Origin: Beverwykella pulmonaria | Lineage: Eukaryota; Ascomycota; Dothideomycetes; Pleosporales; Melanommataceae | Direction of reading: 5' to 3' | Length of the DNA stretch: 64,000 nucleotides | Assembly: GCA_001599595.1 (NCBI GenBank) | Contig: BCHH01000003.1 | Coordinates: 448,847-512,846 of the forward strand | Shown: positions 33,512-46,133 of the stretch, one piece after another | Numbering within the stretch: the stretch's first letter is position 1 | Layout: every line of letters begins with the position of its first letter | Notes under the pieces: model-generated | The model's database searches: none | Seen by the model: only the letters and a program-made list of their open reading frames with translations | What the model was told of the DNA's origin: nothing | Made by a program: the position numbers and the translations under genes

Positions 33512-35741
33512 ATGAAGCTCAGCAACCACTCTGCCGTGCCCGTGTATACCATTGCAGGATCCAACACAGCGCGGCCTCTCCCGGAATGGCTCGTGCGAAA
33601 ACGGAAGCGCAGTCTCAAGCAGGATCCCGAGTTTGCGAACCGCGTCGAGCTGCTGCAGGACTTTGAATTCGAGGAGGCCAGCTCCTGCGTGCGCGTGAGC
33701 GACGATGGAGACTGGGTGATGAGCACAGGTGCGTCGTTGCTGGTGCAGCACTGCGTCCTAGTCCTGATGGCTAACGGCGGCAGGCACGTACAAACCGCAG
33801 ATTCACACCCACTACCTGCCCCACCTCTCGCTGTCCTTTGCCCGCCACACCAACTGCCTCAACGAGACCTTCCTGCTGCTGTCGTCCGACTACACCAAGT
33901 CGCTGCATCTGCAGACCGACCGCTTTCTCGAGTTCCATACGGCGGGCGGCCTGCACTACTCCACCCGCATACCCCGCTATGGAAGGGACCTTCTCTATGA
34001 CAAGCAGTCGGCCGAGGCGCTGATCCCCTCCGTGGGCGTCAACGCCGACGGGCATGGCGAAGTCTACCGCCTCAACCTCGAAGTCGGGCGCTTCATGAAG
34101 GGCTACGAGGTCGACGTGGGAGGCGACGAAGCCGGCGGGACCATACAAGGCGGCATCCATGCAGGCAGCGTGAACACGGGATCCATCGCCGAAGAGAGCC
34201 ACAACCTCCTAGCCTTTGGCACATCGTTGGGCACCGTGGAGTTCTGGGACGCACGGTCTAGGAATCGAGTCGGCATTCTGTCTGCGCCCAAGGATGCCAT
34301 CGAAGGACGGTCCGAAATTACCGCCCTCCAGTTCCACCGATCCGGGCTAGAGCTTGCCGCTGGCAACGCGAGCGGCCTCATCCACTTATACGACCTGCGG
34401 TCTCCCGTGCCCCTGCTGAAGAAAGACCAAGGGTACGGGTTCCCCATCAAGAACATCATCTACCTCAACTCCGGCACCTCGACGCGCGCACAAACCTCAG
34501 AACCCAAGATCCTCACCTCAGACAAGCGCATCATCAAGATATGGGACCCGCGCGACGGCACCCACTGGACCTCGGCCGAGCCGGCTGTCGACCTCAACCA
34601 TGTCGAATGGTGCAAAGACAGCGGCATGATCCTGACCGCCAATGAAGGAATGCAGCAGCATGCTTTCTTTATTCCACAGCTCGGCCCTGCGCCCAAATGG
34701 TGTGCCTTCCTCGACAATATTGTCGAAGAAATGGCTGAGGATCCCGACGACCCGAACGCATTCGGGAAGAGCTCAGTGGGGGAGACGTACGACAACTTCA
34801 AGTTCTTGACATTACCCCAGCTGCGACAGCTTCACATGGATCATCTGGTTGGAACCACCAGCCTGCTCCGGCCATACATGCATGGCTACTTTGTTGCGCA
34901 AAAGCTGTACGAGGAGGCCAAGTTGATCACAAACCCAGACCTGTGGCAGGAACAGCGAGCGAAGAGTATTCAGGAGAAGGTCAACAAGGAACGAGAGAGC
35001 AGAATTCGTGGCAACAAAAAGGCGGCTGTCAAGGTGAACAAGAAGCTGGCAGAGAAGATACTCGAGCGCGAGGAAAAGAATGAACGGAGGAAGGCGAAAC
35101 GGGTGCTTGAAAGGGGCGGAGACGACGACATGGTGGACAGCGTCAAGGCTCCGGCTGTTGGAGAAGTCGACGAGGAGCCCAGAGCCGCTGCAGGCATCCT
35201 CAGCGACCCTCGATTCTCGAGACTCTTCCAAGACGAAGACTTTGAGGTCGACGAAAAGTCACACGAGTTCCAGGCTATCAATCCGAGCACCAAACTTCCC
35301 AAGGGCCTCACAGCCGTTGAGCGGGAGGAGTTGGACTCGAACAAGGGATCTGATTCATCAGACGACTCCGCCTCCGAGAGCGAGGCAGAGAAGCAAAGGT
35401 CACGGCCTGTCAAGAAGGAGAAGCCACACAACGACGGCCGCATATCGTCATCCACGTACAAGAAGTCTGGACATCAGTCACAGCGCACGCCGCAAATGGT
35501 TGTATCGTCTTCTCATAAGAAGCCACAGCGGAGTCACGACAAGACATTTGGATCTCGTGTATCAAAGCTGAAGGACAGCAGAGCTCAGACAAGCAGCAAC
35601 ACGACTGTGGTGGGTGAGCGAGAGATCACATTTGCGCCAGCGAAGAAACAGAAGCCCGTGGCAGAGGAGAGTGCGAAGGGACAGCGGCACGATCGGAAGG
35701 ATAGGCGGAGTGCCAGTGGGAACGTATTTCGCGGAATGTGA
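33512..35741 (+). CDS. enp2: Ribosome biogenesis protein Enp2/NOL10
   Basis: Model: join(33512..33728, 33784..35741), 724 aa; the 55-nt intron restores MSTGTYKPQIHTHYLPHLSL. The N-terminal part (to about residue 430) is a WD40 propeller with typical family segments such as VYTIAGSNTARPLPEWL, RVSDDGDWVMSTGTYKPQ, FGTSLGTVEFWDARSR, GLIHLYDLRSP and KRIIKIWDPRDG. A basic coiled region follows, then the NUC153 motif DPRFSRLFQDEDFEVD (about residue 547), and a Lys/Ser-rich nucleolar-type tail. Enp2 is a component of 90S/SSU processome particles needed for 18S rRNA maturation in the nucleolus. Confidence 0.94.
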
Positions 35742-36465
35742 AGTCGATAGAAATTCGCAATGATACCCCTTCCTCTTCCACGACGATGTCTTGACCGTAC
35801 GGTCGGAGATGTTTCGGAGTGTGACTTGCCGAATATCCCTACCGCCCGAAGAGGAGTGATACTTCCAGAGGGGGCAGAATGCGCTGACTGGCCGGCATGT
35901 CCAACTTCCGGGGCAACTGCTCTGCGAAGGCCTGACTGCTCCTATGGCTGGCATTTGTGAGGGGATGATGATATCCGATGCGTGGCAATCGAAGCGCTGG
36001 GGATAGTGTGTATGTGTGTGTAGGGATCATCGCGAGGAGGGCAGGACATGTCGAGGCCAAGCACGTTGGAACTTGGTATTCGGGTGGAATAATATACAGA
36101 GAATGTATATATACAAATGCTAGTAGAACCGTGTATAGGAACGCGGGATTGACTGCTCAAAACGCTGCTCGACAGCAACGCAACGTGCCCCACAAACAGT
36201 CAGGGTTGTCTTGCCCATTTGGGATGGCAACTCGGGCAAGCACCGCTTGGGCCAATCAGCGCCGGTTGATTTTAGCAACCGTGGATACAAACCCACCTCC
36301 AACGAAGGAACTTATCTCAATCACCCTCGACCTCCGCATCACCTCATCCTCGCAGCAACCGGCTCCCACGGCATCCAAGCTCCTCGCCCGACCCTCAGCC
36401 TCCTTTACCTCGATCGCTGATACCTCCTGCTCGCACGACCGACGCCTACCATCCACACCGACACA
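35742..36465. other. Intergenic, enp2 to cytochrome b5
   Basis: No gene. It includes a short TG-rich microsatellite at about 36007-36022 and a CT-rich leader just ahead of the cytochrome b5 start. Confidence 0.5.
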
Positions 36466-37245
36466 ATGGCAGACAAGGAATACACCTACTCAGACGTCTC
36501 CGAACACGCCACCAAGAAGGACCTGTTCGTCGTCATCCACGACAAAGTCTACAATGCGTCGAGTTTCGTAGACGAGCATCCGTAAGTGCTTCTGTCCGGT
36601 CCTGCTGGGCACTGGGGGTGCGATTGTCAAAATATACCTCGACCCCTTTCGCCTCCAACCCCTGCGCTCTGGTCGCGCTTTTACGAAGAGAGAGAGGTTG
36701 CTGATTCGATCTATAGAGGTGGTGAGGAAGTCTTGCTGGATGTCGGCGGCCAGGACGCGACAGAAGCCTTTGAGGACGTCGGCCACAGCGACGAGGCCCG
36801 CGAGATTCTCGACGGTCTGCTTGTGGGGACGCTTAAGCGACAGGTACACTTCCCCCTTCTCCATCTCCCGCCAGTACCCCAACAACCCCATCGTCTTACC
36901 CCAGACCCCTCTCTGCCTTCGTTTATGAAACATTTTGTGTCCCCGACTTTTCCCGATGCGGGTTTCTCGGCCGAGGCATCTCAATGTGCAACAACACTGC
37001 GGAACGATTCCGATCAAATGATATTTTCCATTGTGGCATGCAGCGGAGCACAGTAATGTAGAGAGTACCTACTGACAGAGAACCAGGCGGGCGACCCCAA
37101 GCCAAAGGCCTACGCACCAGGTGGCGCCACCGCTTCCACCTCGGACGGATCCTCCAGCGTCGTGCTCTACGCCGTCATCCTCGTCGGCGGCGCCCTAGCA
37201 TTCGGCGCATACAAGTACCTGCAATCGCAGCAGGAGAGCCAGTGA
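36466..37245 (+). CDS. Cytochrome b5, tail-anchored
   Basis: Model: join(36466..36581, 36717..36843, 37087..37245), 133 aa; introns of 135 and 243 nt, both larger than most here. The heme domain starts with [19 protein letters not shown]. Its two axial His ligands are in EHPGGEEV (motif completed across intron 1) and [11 protein letters not shown] Gly/Ser linker leads to one C-terminal membrane anchor ([20 protein letters not shown]) with a short polar tail, as in the ER-bound form. It donates electrons to fatty-acid desaturases, sterol enzymes and some P450s. Confidence 0.95.
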
Positions 37246-38182
37246 GCGGTCAGAGACTTGTGGAACGGGCGTAGAGTAGAGGTGGAAGAGACTATATATC
37301 GGTAATGTCATAGGGAAGATGTGTGTGAAAAGGGAGGATGCAGAAGATGGGCTCATGGGGACAATTTCGGAAGCATTTTCAGTTCGATTTGGTCCGACCT
37401 AGAGCGAGCAAAGGTTTTAGAGGATAGCAGGCGTACCATAGCGGCATCCGACTATTTTTCTCCTTTGGGGGGGCCCTTCATTTCGTTCGGCGCTGGATGT
37501 GAGGATGCAGTCTTGTCGAAGCTCGAGCGTGCATAAATGATCCTAGAACTGCCTTGTTTTCACGTCCAGAAGGACCACATCCCTTTAGACCCTCCAGCTC
37601 TCCCGACCCTCCCTCTTTCCATTGTCCCCCCAAGCCAGTCCTGCTTCTTTGAAAACAGCTGCCTTTGACAACACCCTTTTTCCTACCTTTCCCCAGCCCA
37701 GACCCAGCCCCGTACGCGAGAGAGAGCAATCTGCGCATTTTGACATAGGCAGCGTGTCTTCGTCTTCCAATAGTGACAATAATCAGCATCGAGACTGCTT
37801 TCCAAGACATGAATAACGCTTGGCCTAAATATAGTGGATACGTAATTAGAGTGTTCCAAGTCTCCTAGATTGGATAGGACGCACGTGGCAAGGCCAACAT
37901 CGCCAGATATATATGCCTGGGTATTGTTGCGGCGAGTTAGTAGTGTGAAGAGAAGTATAGTGAAGAACGTTGAATTTTATTGAAAAAGCATAGGTTGAAA
38001 TTGTTCCATTAGGTACTAGCTAGCAATTTTCAGTCCTACCGGGTAGAATTTTCTTGTCTACCTTTCTTTCGCTGTGCCCAGCGCAATCCATCCAAGTTGA
38101 CCATGAACCCACAACGCCGTCTATCCAGGACCGCGGCCCCAAAAATGCAATTTTCCGTGTTCTAATATTTTCTCCCAACCTT
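37246..38182. other. Convergent intergenic region
   Basis: No supported gene. Frames at 37478-37816 on both strands lack recognisable features. It holds the 3' flanks of cytochrome b5 and the flavoprotein-ankyrin gene. Confidence 0.5.
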
Positions 38183-39983
38183 TCACGATCCCAGCACCTT
38201 GACCCTCATCCACTCGCTCGTCCCCACACCGAGATTCAACCCATTCAATGCCCACCACTTCCTAACATCTTCTCCCTTATCTCCCTCCACGCCATCCTCC
38301 AGCGCTTCCTCGATATCGCAGGTCTTGTACTCGACTCTCAGCCCGCTGCGCTTCCACCACTCGAGCACATCCGCATGCCCCATCTTCGTCGGGCCCACCA
38401 ACACCAAGCTATCAAACAGCATCTTCTCTCCCCTCAGCTTGCGCCAGTAGTCCAAAATATGGGTATGGCCGTGGGCGGAGGCAAGCTTCGCAATGGTGTC
38501 TTCATGGGAGAACGGGATCCCGGATTCGACCCAGAAGTGGATGGAGGACAGAGAACCGGCTTGTGTGGCGTAGGTTATGGATTTGCCGACTTTGAGTTTG
38601 AGCGGCTCGCGGCGGGGACGTGGGTCTGGCGTTTCTGTTGTCTGGGTTCCCAGGGAGGACGGCGTGGTGCGCTCTGTGCGGTAGATGCTGTGTTCTTTCC
38701 ACCATTCCAGCACGGGGATATGGCTCTGCGAGCTGGCTTGCTCGAGCGCGCTCTCGGTGTACTTGAGAGGAAGGCCGGAATCATACCACCAGTCCAGTGC
38801 TTGCACGGAGCCTGAGCGGCTGGCGTTGTCCAGGGCGTCGGCGGAGTACTCTTTGGTGAGGAACATGGGAGAGGTGCGCCAGTATTCGAGGATCTCGGTT
38901 TTTCCAAAGACGGAGGCTTTGTGCGGGAGAAAGGCGTGGCCGAAGGTGCCCCAGAAGAGGTCCTTGTGTGCGTTCTCGAGATGGATGAGTACGGGCACCA
39001 TGGCAAAGCGCATAATGAGCTCGATGCAGAGGCGGGATATCCGGGTGGGCTTGTCGGTGTCGAGGCGGGCCTTGATTTCGGCGTAGGTGCTCGTCAAGAG
39101 AGCCCATTCCAGCTTCTGCATGGAGGTCTTGGGACCTTCTTCGCTTGCGGATTGGCACCATTCTGGGGGGGTGGGCACATTGGTGTGGATATTGAGGGCT
39201 GTGGCGAGTTCCCAGTCTTCGGTGAACTCGAGGACGATAGACCAGAGCTCAGGTGGTAGACGTGGTCCTCTACTTTGGGCAGGGTGAAGTGTGGGCAAAT
39301 GGGCGCCGGGCAGAGCAATGGTGCGGTCCCCCACGGCCATGAGGTCTATCTGTGTCTGTATGGACTCGTTAAAGGCTTTGTGGCCCTCCCAGGGTTGAAT
39401 CTTCCTGCCCTTGGCATCCAATGTCCACAGATAGGGCGGCAGGACGCGAATCCAATTCCACTTTCTGCGTATCTTGCTGATCTGCTTCTTCGACATGGGG
39501 TTCTCCCACATGAGGGTCGACATGCCCGGTATGAGCAGGATTTTCTTCGAGACATCCCAGCTGCGCAGGATCTGAAGATGGAGGTTGTTGGTGAAGCCGT
39601 GCAGCATCCGCGCTATGTTTCCAGCGTCGAGGGGGGCGAGAATTAACAGATCAGCCTAAGGTCAAGCCATTAGCCTGCACTCCCATCTATACAGCATCGC
39701 GCGCAAAACATACCCACGAGCAGCATTCTGCAACTCTTGTGTCGGCCACGATGGCATCCCACTCGGACGTCATGCTATCTTCGACGTCATATCGGTGCCA
39801 GACCGGCTCGAGACTCAGGGGCACATTGATGTGAAGGGCACTTTGGCTGTCGTAGCAGGCAATGACCTTGAGCGAGGCATGGTCTACGCGTTGCAGGCGG
39901 GCGGCGACGGAGCAGCCAAACTTGAGGGAGGCGGGGTCGGTGACGGCGACGAGGATGTTGAGGGAGCGCTTCAATGAGGGCAT
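38183..39983 (-). CDS. PPC-decarboxylase-like flavoprotein domain fused to ankyrin-like repeats
   Basis: Model: complement(join(38183..39655, 39714..39983)), 580 aa; the 58-nt intron joins CCSW to ADLLILAPLDAGNIARM in frame. Residues about 1-190 match the HFCD/flavoprotein fold of phosphopantothenoylcysteine decarboxylase and Hal3: a start like LNILVAVTDPASLKFG, then APLDAGNIARM (equivalent of APLSANT), FTNNLHLQILRSWDVSKK, and PGMSTLMWENP (equivalent of PAMNTLMW). The catalytic His of PPCDC aligns with Val84, the Asn of the PAMN motif is Ser, and no Cys is found in the flap that usually reads ACG or VCG. Residues about 235-580 carry degenerate ankyrin-type repeats (ALDWWYDSGLPL, VLEWWKEHS, HILDYWRKL, VLEWWKRSGLRV). 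It is probably not an active decarboxylase; a flavin- or partner-binding regulator is an inference. It diverges from the phytochrome gene. Confidence 0.85.
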
Positions 39984-41611
39984 TGAGGGTGTCAGGGGGG
40001 GCGGGGCGGTGTTGGTCTGCGGTCGAGGCGTGCTTTTTTTTTTCTCGTAAATGACAGTCTTTGGGATGTTTCCTTCACACCACCACTCCACCTCACCACG
40101 TCGACGCGCGCTGGCTTCCGACGCCGACGTATTCCCGACGCGGGATCCAAGCGTTCATCTTGGCGCTCAGCACCTCACGCCGCCCGCCGCCCGAGAAACC
40201 AAGACATGCCCACCTAGCTCCGATCTCCGACCCACGCGGCTGGTAGATCTGACAAAGCCTCCATAAAGTCTAGAGAGAACCAAGATACTCGGTACCATCG
40301 GACAGTCTGAGAGTCACATGCAAAATTGGCCAATGAGCAGCGTCGGCCGAAGCGAATCGGGTGGGTGGCGAAAACGTGACTCTTCAGACTGCCCGAGCGC
40401 TTTGAGTACTGCGAGTCCAGCTTGTTGGAGGGGTGAGAAGTAAAGGCATACAAGGATGCGACGTCATTGGCCAGGCCCCCATGTATATTTCGATGGAGCA
40501 GCAGGAACCCCGGGCCAAGCAGCAAAGCAGCAAGCAGCAACGAGGATGACGAGGGAGACGGTGCATTCAGCCGAGTCTGGGCGTAATTGGGCACAATCGA
40601 CGGCGCGTTGGACTCTTCACGAGGGCTGCTGGCTGCTGGCTCGTGCGCTGTGTGTGATATGTGCTGTCGACCTTGGCAGTAGCAAGGCAAGTGTACAGTA
40701 TGTGCCGCAGCTTGGCAATTCGCGGAATCCGATCCCCGCCCCATTTAGCATAGAAATGACGTACTGCGATGCGGCACACGACGCCCACGGCAGCCCGAAA
40801 TCCACGGCTCGCTGCTGCGTCGCATCGAATTCCTCCATGCTGTTTCTCGCTTTGGCATGCCCGTCTGGCAGCCTGGCGTGCCCCTCGCACCGCGGCAGCT
40901 CATGGCCGCGCTGCCCGCAAGCACAACGCTCTTGCCTCTGGTTCGTCGGGCGGCGTCTAGTTTCCTATAGGATCTGCACGCTGGTCAGTGGGAGGGCCCG
41001 ATCGACGCCGCCGGTGCGCATCAAGCCGCTATCAGCCACTTGTGTGGCGGCCATCACACACCTCTCCCGCTTTCCTGACTGTCGTCGCTGCCAAAACAAC
41101 GTCCTGCTAGTGCGACCGACTCCCTCTCACCACGCACCACCTCCCGCCGCTCGTCTCGTGCCTGCCAAACACCACACTTGCTTCCGCCACCCGCCCATTC
41201 CTTGGCCGCAGGCACATCGCCACTCCAAGCCTCTACCTCCCGAAGCGAAATCAGGGTCCAGTCCCTGTCCCCCCCTCCACGACCTCACGTCGCGTTTCTT
41301 CCACGCACCTACGCACCGTACGTATACGTTGCGGCCTCCGCATCGACGCTTAGGAAACGCCTCGAGACAAGAGCCCTGCCTTCGAAAACACTGCGTCATA
41401 CGACCGGGCATTCCCCCGTCCGTCCGTCCATGTACTGCTGCGCGAGTGCACGCTTTTTGTGCGGGTGAGACTTGGGCCAGGACAACATCGTCACACCTGC
41501 ACCTCTCGTCGAATTCGACCCACCTCTTTCCCGCCTGGCCCGCGGGAATTCACGCAATTCCTCTCTCTGCACGAGCTGCCCGCCGCTCAGAAACACAGAC
41601 AGCTCGCTCCC
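39984..41611. other. Long divergent region ahead of the phytochrome gene
   Basis: 1.6 kb separate two start codons. Long frames here (for example 40456-41925) are low-complexity Pro/Arg/Ala/His translations of G+C-rich DNA with no domain, so I treat them as leader or promoter. The phytochrome mRNA probably has a long 5' leader. Confidence 0.45.
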
Positions 41612-44600
41612 ATGTCTCCTTCCCCAGAGCACTCCCCCCAGCTCGAGCCCAACGCTTCCCACACCCAGAAGCCCGAGTCGGCGCCCACGTCGCCCATACG
41701 GAGCGGGAACCAGCGGGCCTCGGATTCTGCCTCCCCCGGCCGCCCCTCCCCACCACCCCGCATCAATTCCTCCGTATTGACCCCTTCAGACGGCTTGGGC
41801 TCGCTCAGTCCCTCCACAACCGATCGCGTCTTCCCCATCCGCAGCGTCGTCTCCGTAGACCCTGCACCCACGCCTGGACAGCGCTACCAGGGCGACTACT
41901 TCCACCAGTATTCGCGAGCCAATGACTCCCGCGTCCCGTCCGATGCAAGGCGCATGTCCCAAGGCTCTGCGACCTCGCACTCCTCGGCAGCCTCGCAGCG
42001 AACCCAAGCGCAACGCCAAAGCGCGGCTGCTGCTCCTCCGCGGCCAGAGCAGTGTTTTGATACGGCTAGAAACCCCGCCATGCCGTACGCAGGTGAAAAC
42101 TCACGAGCCGCCCGTCCACGACTCCCCCCTCAGATTTTTACCGACATTGTGGCGAGCAAGGCAGACAGTACCGATGGTAGTCTGAGCGGACCACCTTCGG
42201 TGGCACAGGACGGAAAGGCGGGCTCCGTGAAAAGCACACTGAGCAGCGTAGGAGACACGGAAGGATTGGTAACACACCGGTTCAAGCACGTAGTCATCGA
42301 GGGAGGACATGCGGTCATAACCGGGCGAGACGGGAATGCAGTGCAGCGCTGCGAGGACGAGCCCATCCACATTCCTGGCGCCGTGCAAGGATTTGGCCTC
42401 TTAATCGCACTACAGGAAGATCCTGGCGGCAGCGGCAGTCTTCCCGTTCGCATTGTGAGCGAGAACTCGAAAAGAATTATCGGGCGCACCCCTAGAGAAC
42501 TATTTGCTCTGGAGACCTTTACCGATATATTGTCCGAGGAACAGGCCGACAACTTATTAGATCACATCGATTTCATCAAGGATGAGGATGCGGATGTCAC
42601 GACCAATGGGCCCGAGGTCTTCACAATGTCCATTAAGATACCAAATGCACGTTCGCGAAAACTGTGGTGCGCCATCCACATGAACGACGCCAATCCAGGC
42701 CTCGTAATCTGCGAGTTTGAGCTCGAAGACGACCAATTGTATCCTCTCGCAGCACCAAACGACCTCACCCCGGAGCTGCCCGAAGATACGTTGAGCAGCA
42801 ACCCGACCGCCGAGGAGTTTCTGGAAAGCACACAAAACAAGAGTAGACCCCTGAGGGTCTTGCGAAGCGCGAGGAAGAGGAAAGGCGAAGCAGCAGCCAT
42901 GGAAGTATTCAACATCATGTCACAAGTTCAAGAGCAGCTGGCTGCAGCACCTAATATCGAGCAGTTTCTGAAGGTACTGGTGGGCGTTGTGAAAGAGTTG
43001 ACAGGTTTCCATCGCGTCATGGTCTATCAGTTCGACCAGTCGTTTAATGGTCGAGTCGTAACGGAACTGGTCGACCCCCGAGCCACCAAGGACCTTTACA
43101 AAGGACTCAACTTTCCGGCGTCTGATATTCCCAAGCAGGCTAGAGAATTGTACAAGCTCAACAAAGTTCGCATGCTCTACGATCGCGACCAAGAAACGGC
43201 CCGGCTGATCTGCCGATCCATCGAAGATCTCGAAAATCCCCTTAACCTCACGCACTCGTATCTTCGTGCCATGTCGCCCGTCCATCTCAAATACTTATCC
43301 AATATGGCCGTACGATCGTCCATGTCCATATCCATCAATGCATTTAACGAGCTATGGGGCCTCATTGCATGTCACTCCTACGGCCCTCGAGGAATGCGTG
43401 TGTCTTTCCCCATCCGGAAAATGTGCCGTCTAGTAGGCGATTCGGCGTCAAGGAACATCGAGAGACTCTCTTATGCATCCCGTTTGCAGGCCAGGAAACT
43501 CATCAACACAGTGCCAACGCAGCACAACCCGTCTGGGTACATTATTGCATCCTCAGACGATCTTCTGAAGCTCTTCGATGCAGACTTTGGACTTTTGTCC
43601 ATTCGAGATGAGACTAAGATTCTCGGCCAGATTGATCAGTCGCAGGAGGCGCTGGCCATGCTGGAGTATCTTCGTATGAGGAAAATCACTTCCGTCATGA
43701 CCTCACAAGACATTACAGAGGATTTCCCTGATCTGAGATACCCTCCTGGGTTTCAAGTCATAGCTGGAATGCTTATTGTGCCATTGTCGGCCGGCGGCAG
43801 TGATTTCATCGTCTTCTTCAGAAGAGGCCAGCTGAAAGAGGTAAAGTGGGCCGGGAATCCATATGAAAAGTACATCGCCGAGGGCACAGATAGCTACCTT
43901 GAGCCCCGGAAGAGCTTCAAAATGTGGTCTGAAACCGTTGTCGGGAGGTGCCGGGATTGGACAGAGGAAGAGATTGAGACGGCTGCAGTCCTCTGTCTAG
44001 TCTACGGAAAATTTATAGAGGTTTGGAGACAAAAGGAAGCTGCATTGCAGAGTAGTCAACTCACCAGATTGTTGCTGGCCAACTCGGCGCACGAAGTCCG
44101 CACCCCCCTTAATGCCATTATCAATTACCTTGAAATAGCCCTCGAGGGTACGCTAGACTCAGAAACACGAGAGAACTTGGCCAGATCACACTCGGCATCC
44201 AAATCATTGATCTACGTTATCAACGATCTACTGGACCTTACCAAAACAGAAGAAGGCGGATCGCTGTTCAAAGGAGAGTCATTCGATTTGAAGGCCACGT
44301 TAAGAGAAGCCACAGATATGTTCCAGGGAGACGCAAAGCGCAAGCACATCTCCTACGAGGTAATAGAACATCCAGGATTACCGCAGAACTGCATCGGTGA
44401 CCAGCGACGAGTACGTCAGGCAATATCCAATATTACTGCCAATGCCATCCAGAACACTTTTCAAGGAGGTGTCAAAGTCGAGATGTACGTTGCTTCATGG
44501 CCTACAAAAGAACACGTAGACGTCGAAGTTGCCATTTCAGACACGGGAACCGGTATGAATGCGAAGAAACTCGACCAACTGTTCAATGACCTCGAACAGG

Positions 44601-46133
44601 TTCAGTCGGAGCCCTCGGCTACCCTGGAGGATTCCATCGTGCTGGAGTCGGGGCATCTACGAGATAAGGGGGATAACACGACCTTGGGTCTCGGACTTGC
44701 TGTCGTTGCCCGTATTATCAATAACATGAATGGACAATTGCGACTCAAGTCAGAAGAGGGTAAAGGCTCGCGGTTCGTAATCCAGTTTCCGTTCAATCTC
44801 CCGGAATCCGAAATCAAAGATCCTCCCCCGCCCGGCTCAGAAGGAAGCATCACTCCACAAGGGAACACCGAGTCGGAGCTCATGTTGGTTGCTCCCGGTC
44901 TGTCACGCAATGATTCTGGCAGCATCAACAAAGCGACCAAGAAGAAAAGTGCCGAGAGCCTCAACAGCAAGACAAGCATGCGTAGTTTCAAAAGTGGCTC
45001 CAGTGGAAAAAGTCAGAGGAGCGATGTAGACAGGCTCATTGAGGCGATTCAGGAACCGCATCTCGTGGATAAGCGACCTCAGAGCGAACAGGCAGCGAGC
45101 GCGCATTCGATGAGACCCATTCTCACGAAGCGAAATAGCGTCGACCGAGTGCAGCCGTCGTCTCCGCAGCGTATGCGCTCCAAAAGCCTTGAGTTCACAG
45201 ACAACAAAACATTTCCACCCCATCAACGGTCTATGGAACCCCAAATTCCGGGCGAGGAACACGTGAAGTTCTCGGGTACTCCCCTAAAGGCCGTCAAAGT
45301 CCCAGAAGAAGTTGGCTCGCCTATTGCAGTTGAACCAAAGTCTGGTAAGATTCTGGGAGAAGTTTCTGACGAACCCGAGGAGGTAAAAGCTAGTTCAAAC
45401 GCGCTCTCTCCCGATCACATGCGAGTATTGGTTGCTGAAGACGATCTCGTCAATAGCAAGATTGTGAAAAAACGATTAGAGAAGTTGGGACACATGATTC
45501 ACCTCACTATCAATGGAGAAGAATGCGCAGGGGCATTTTGCGAAAATCCGAAAGGATTCGATGTGATCTTGATGGATATGCAGGTAAGTTGGGCACCCAG
45601 ACTTGTTAACTTGAAGATATACTTATGCCATTATTCAGATGCCAATCGTGAATGGCATGACATCTTGTAAGATGATTCGATCCTTCGAGAAGACACATAC
45701 CGACATTCTCTCTCCCCGCGCTGCCTTTTGTGGCCGAATACCTATCATTGCCGTATCTGCGTCCCTCGTCGAGAAGTTACGACAGACGTACATCGATGCT
45801 GGCTTTGATGCTTGGATTCTAAAGCCAATCTCATTTTCCCGCTTAACGGAGCTTATGACAGCCATTATTGATCCCAACATTCGGGGAAGGTGTCTCTACG
45901 TGCCGGGTCAATGGGAACGAGGCGGTTGGTTTCATGATGGGTTGAAGAAACCCACAGATGCATCACCCGCACCATCTGGCGAACCTCCACAGAAGAATCC
46001 TTTGAAACCTCTGGAAGCCACGGTCAGCTCAGAAGATTCGATAGCGGGTCACGCGGTAGGAGATATTCCCGATGAACAGGTACGGCTGCTACGAACACAG
46101 GAGAAAGGCAAGGGGAAACAAGTAGACGACTGA
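41612..46133 (+). CDS. fphA: Fungal phytochrome, hybrid histidine kinase
   Basis: Model: join(41612..45583, 45639..46133), 1488 aa; the 55-nt intron joins ILMDMQ to MPIVNGM. A disordered Pro/Ser-rich N-terminus is followed by PAS (chromophore Cys247 in RCEDEPIHIPGAVQGFG). The GAF domain (about 427-610) has the phytochrome motif FPASDIP, and a PHY domain runs to about 800. Then come HisKA with phospho-acceptor His827 (SAHEVRTPLNAI), the ATP-binding domain (NAIQNT, SDTGTGM, TTLGLGLAVVARI), a long Ser/Lys-rich linker, and a receiver domain (VLVAEDD, phospho-acceptor Asp1322 in LMDMQMP, Lys1386 in ILKPIS). It binds a bilin and relays red/far-red light in cytoplasm and nucleus. The H-box has Val where most kinases have Leu. 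I start at the first ATG; no in-frame upstream ATG exists in the open frame. Confidence 0.95.

Noticed and set aside
40456..41611. Long plus-strand open frame upstream of the phytochrome
   Set aside because: Low-complexity Pro/Arg/His translation of G+C-rich DNA, no domain, and overlapped by frames on the other strand.
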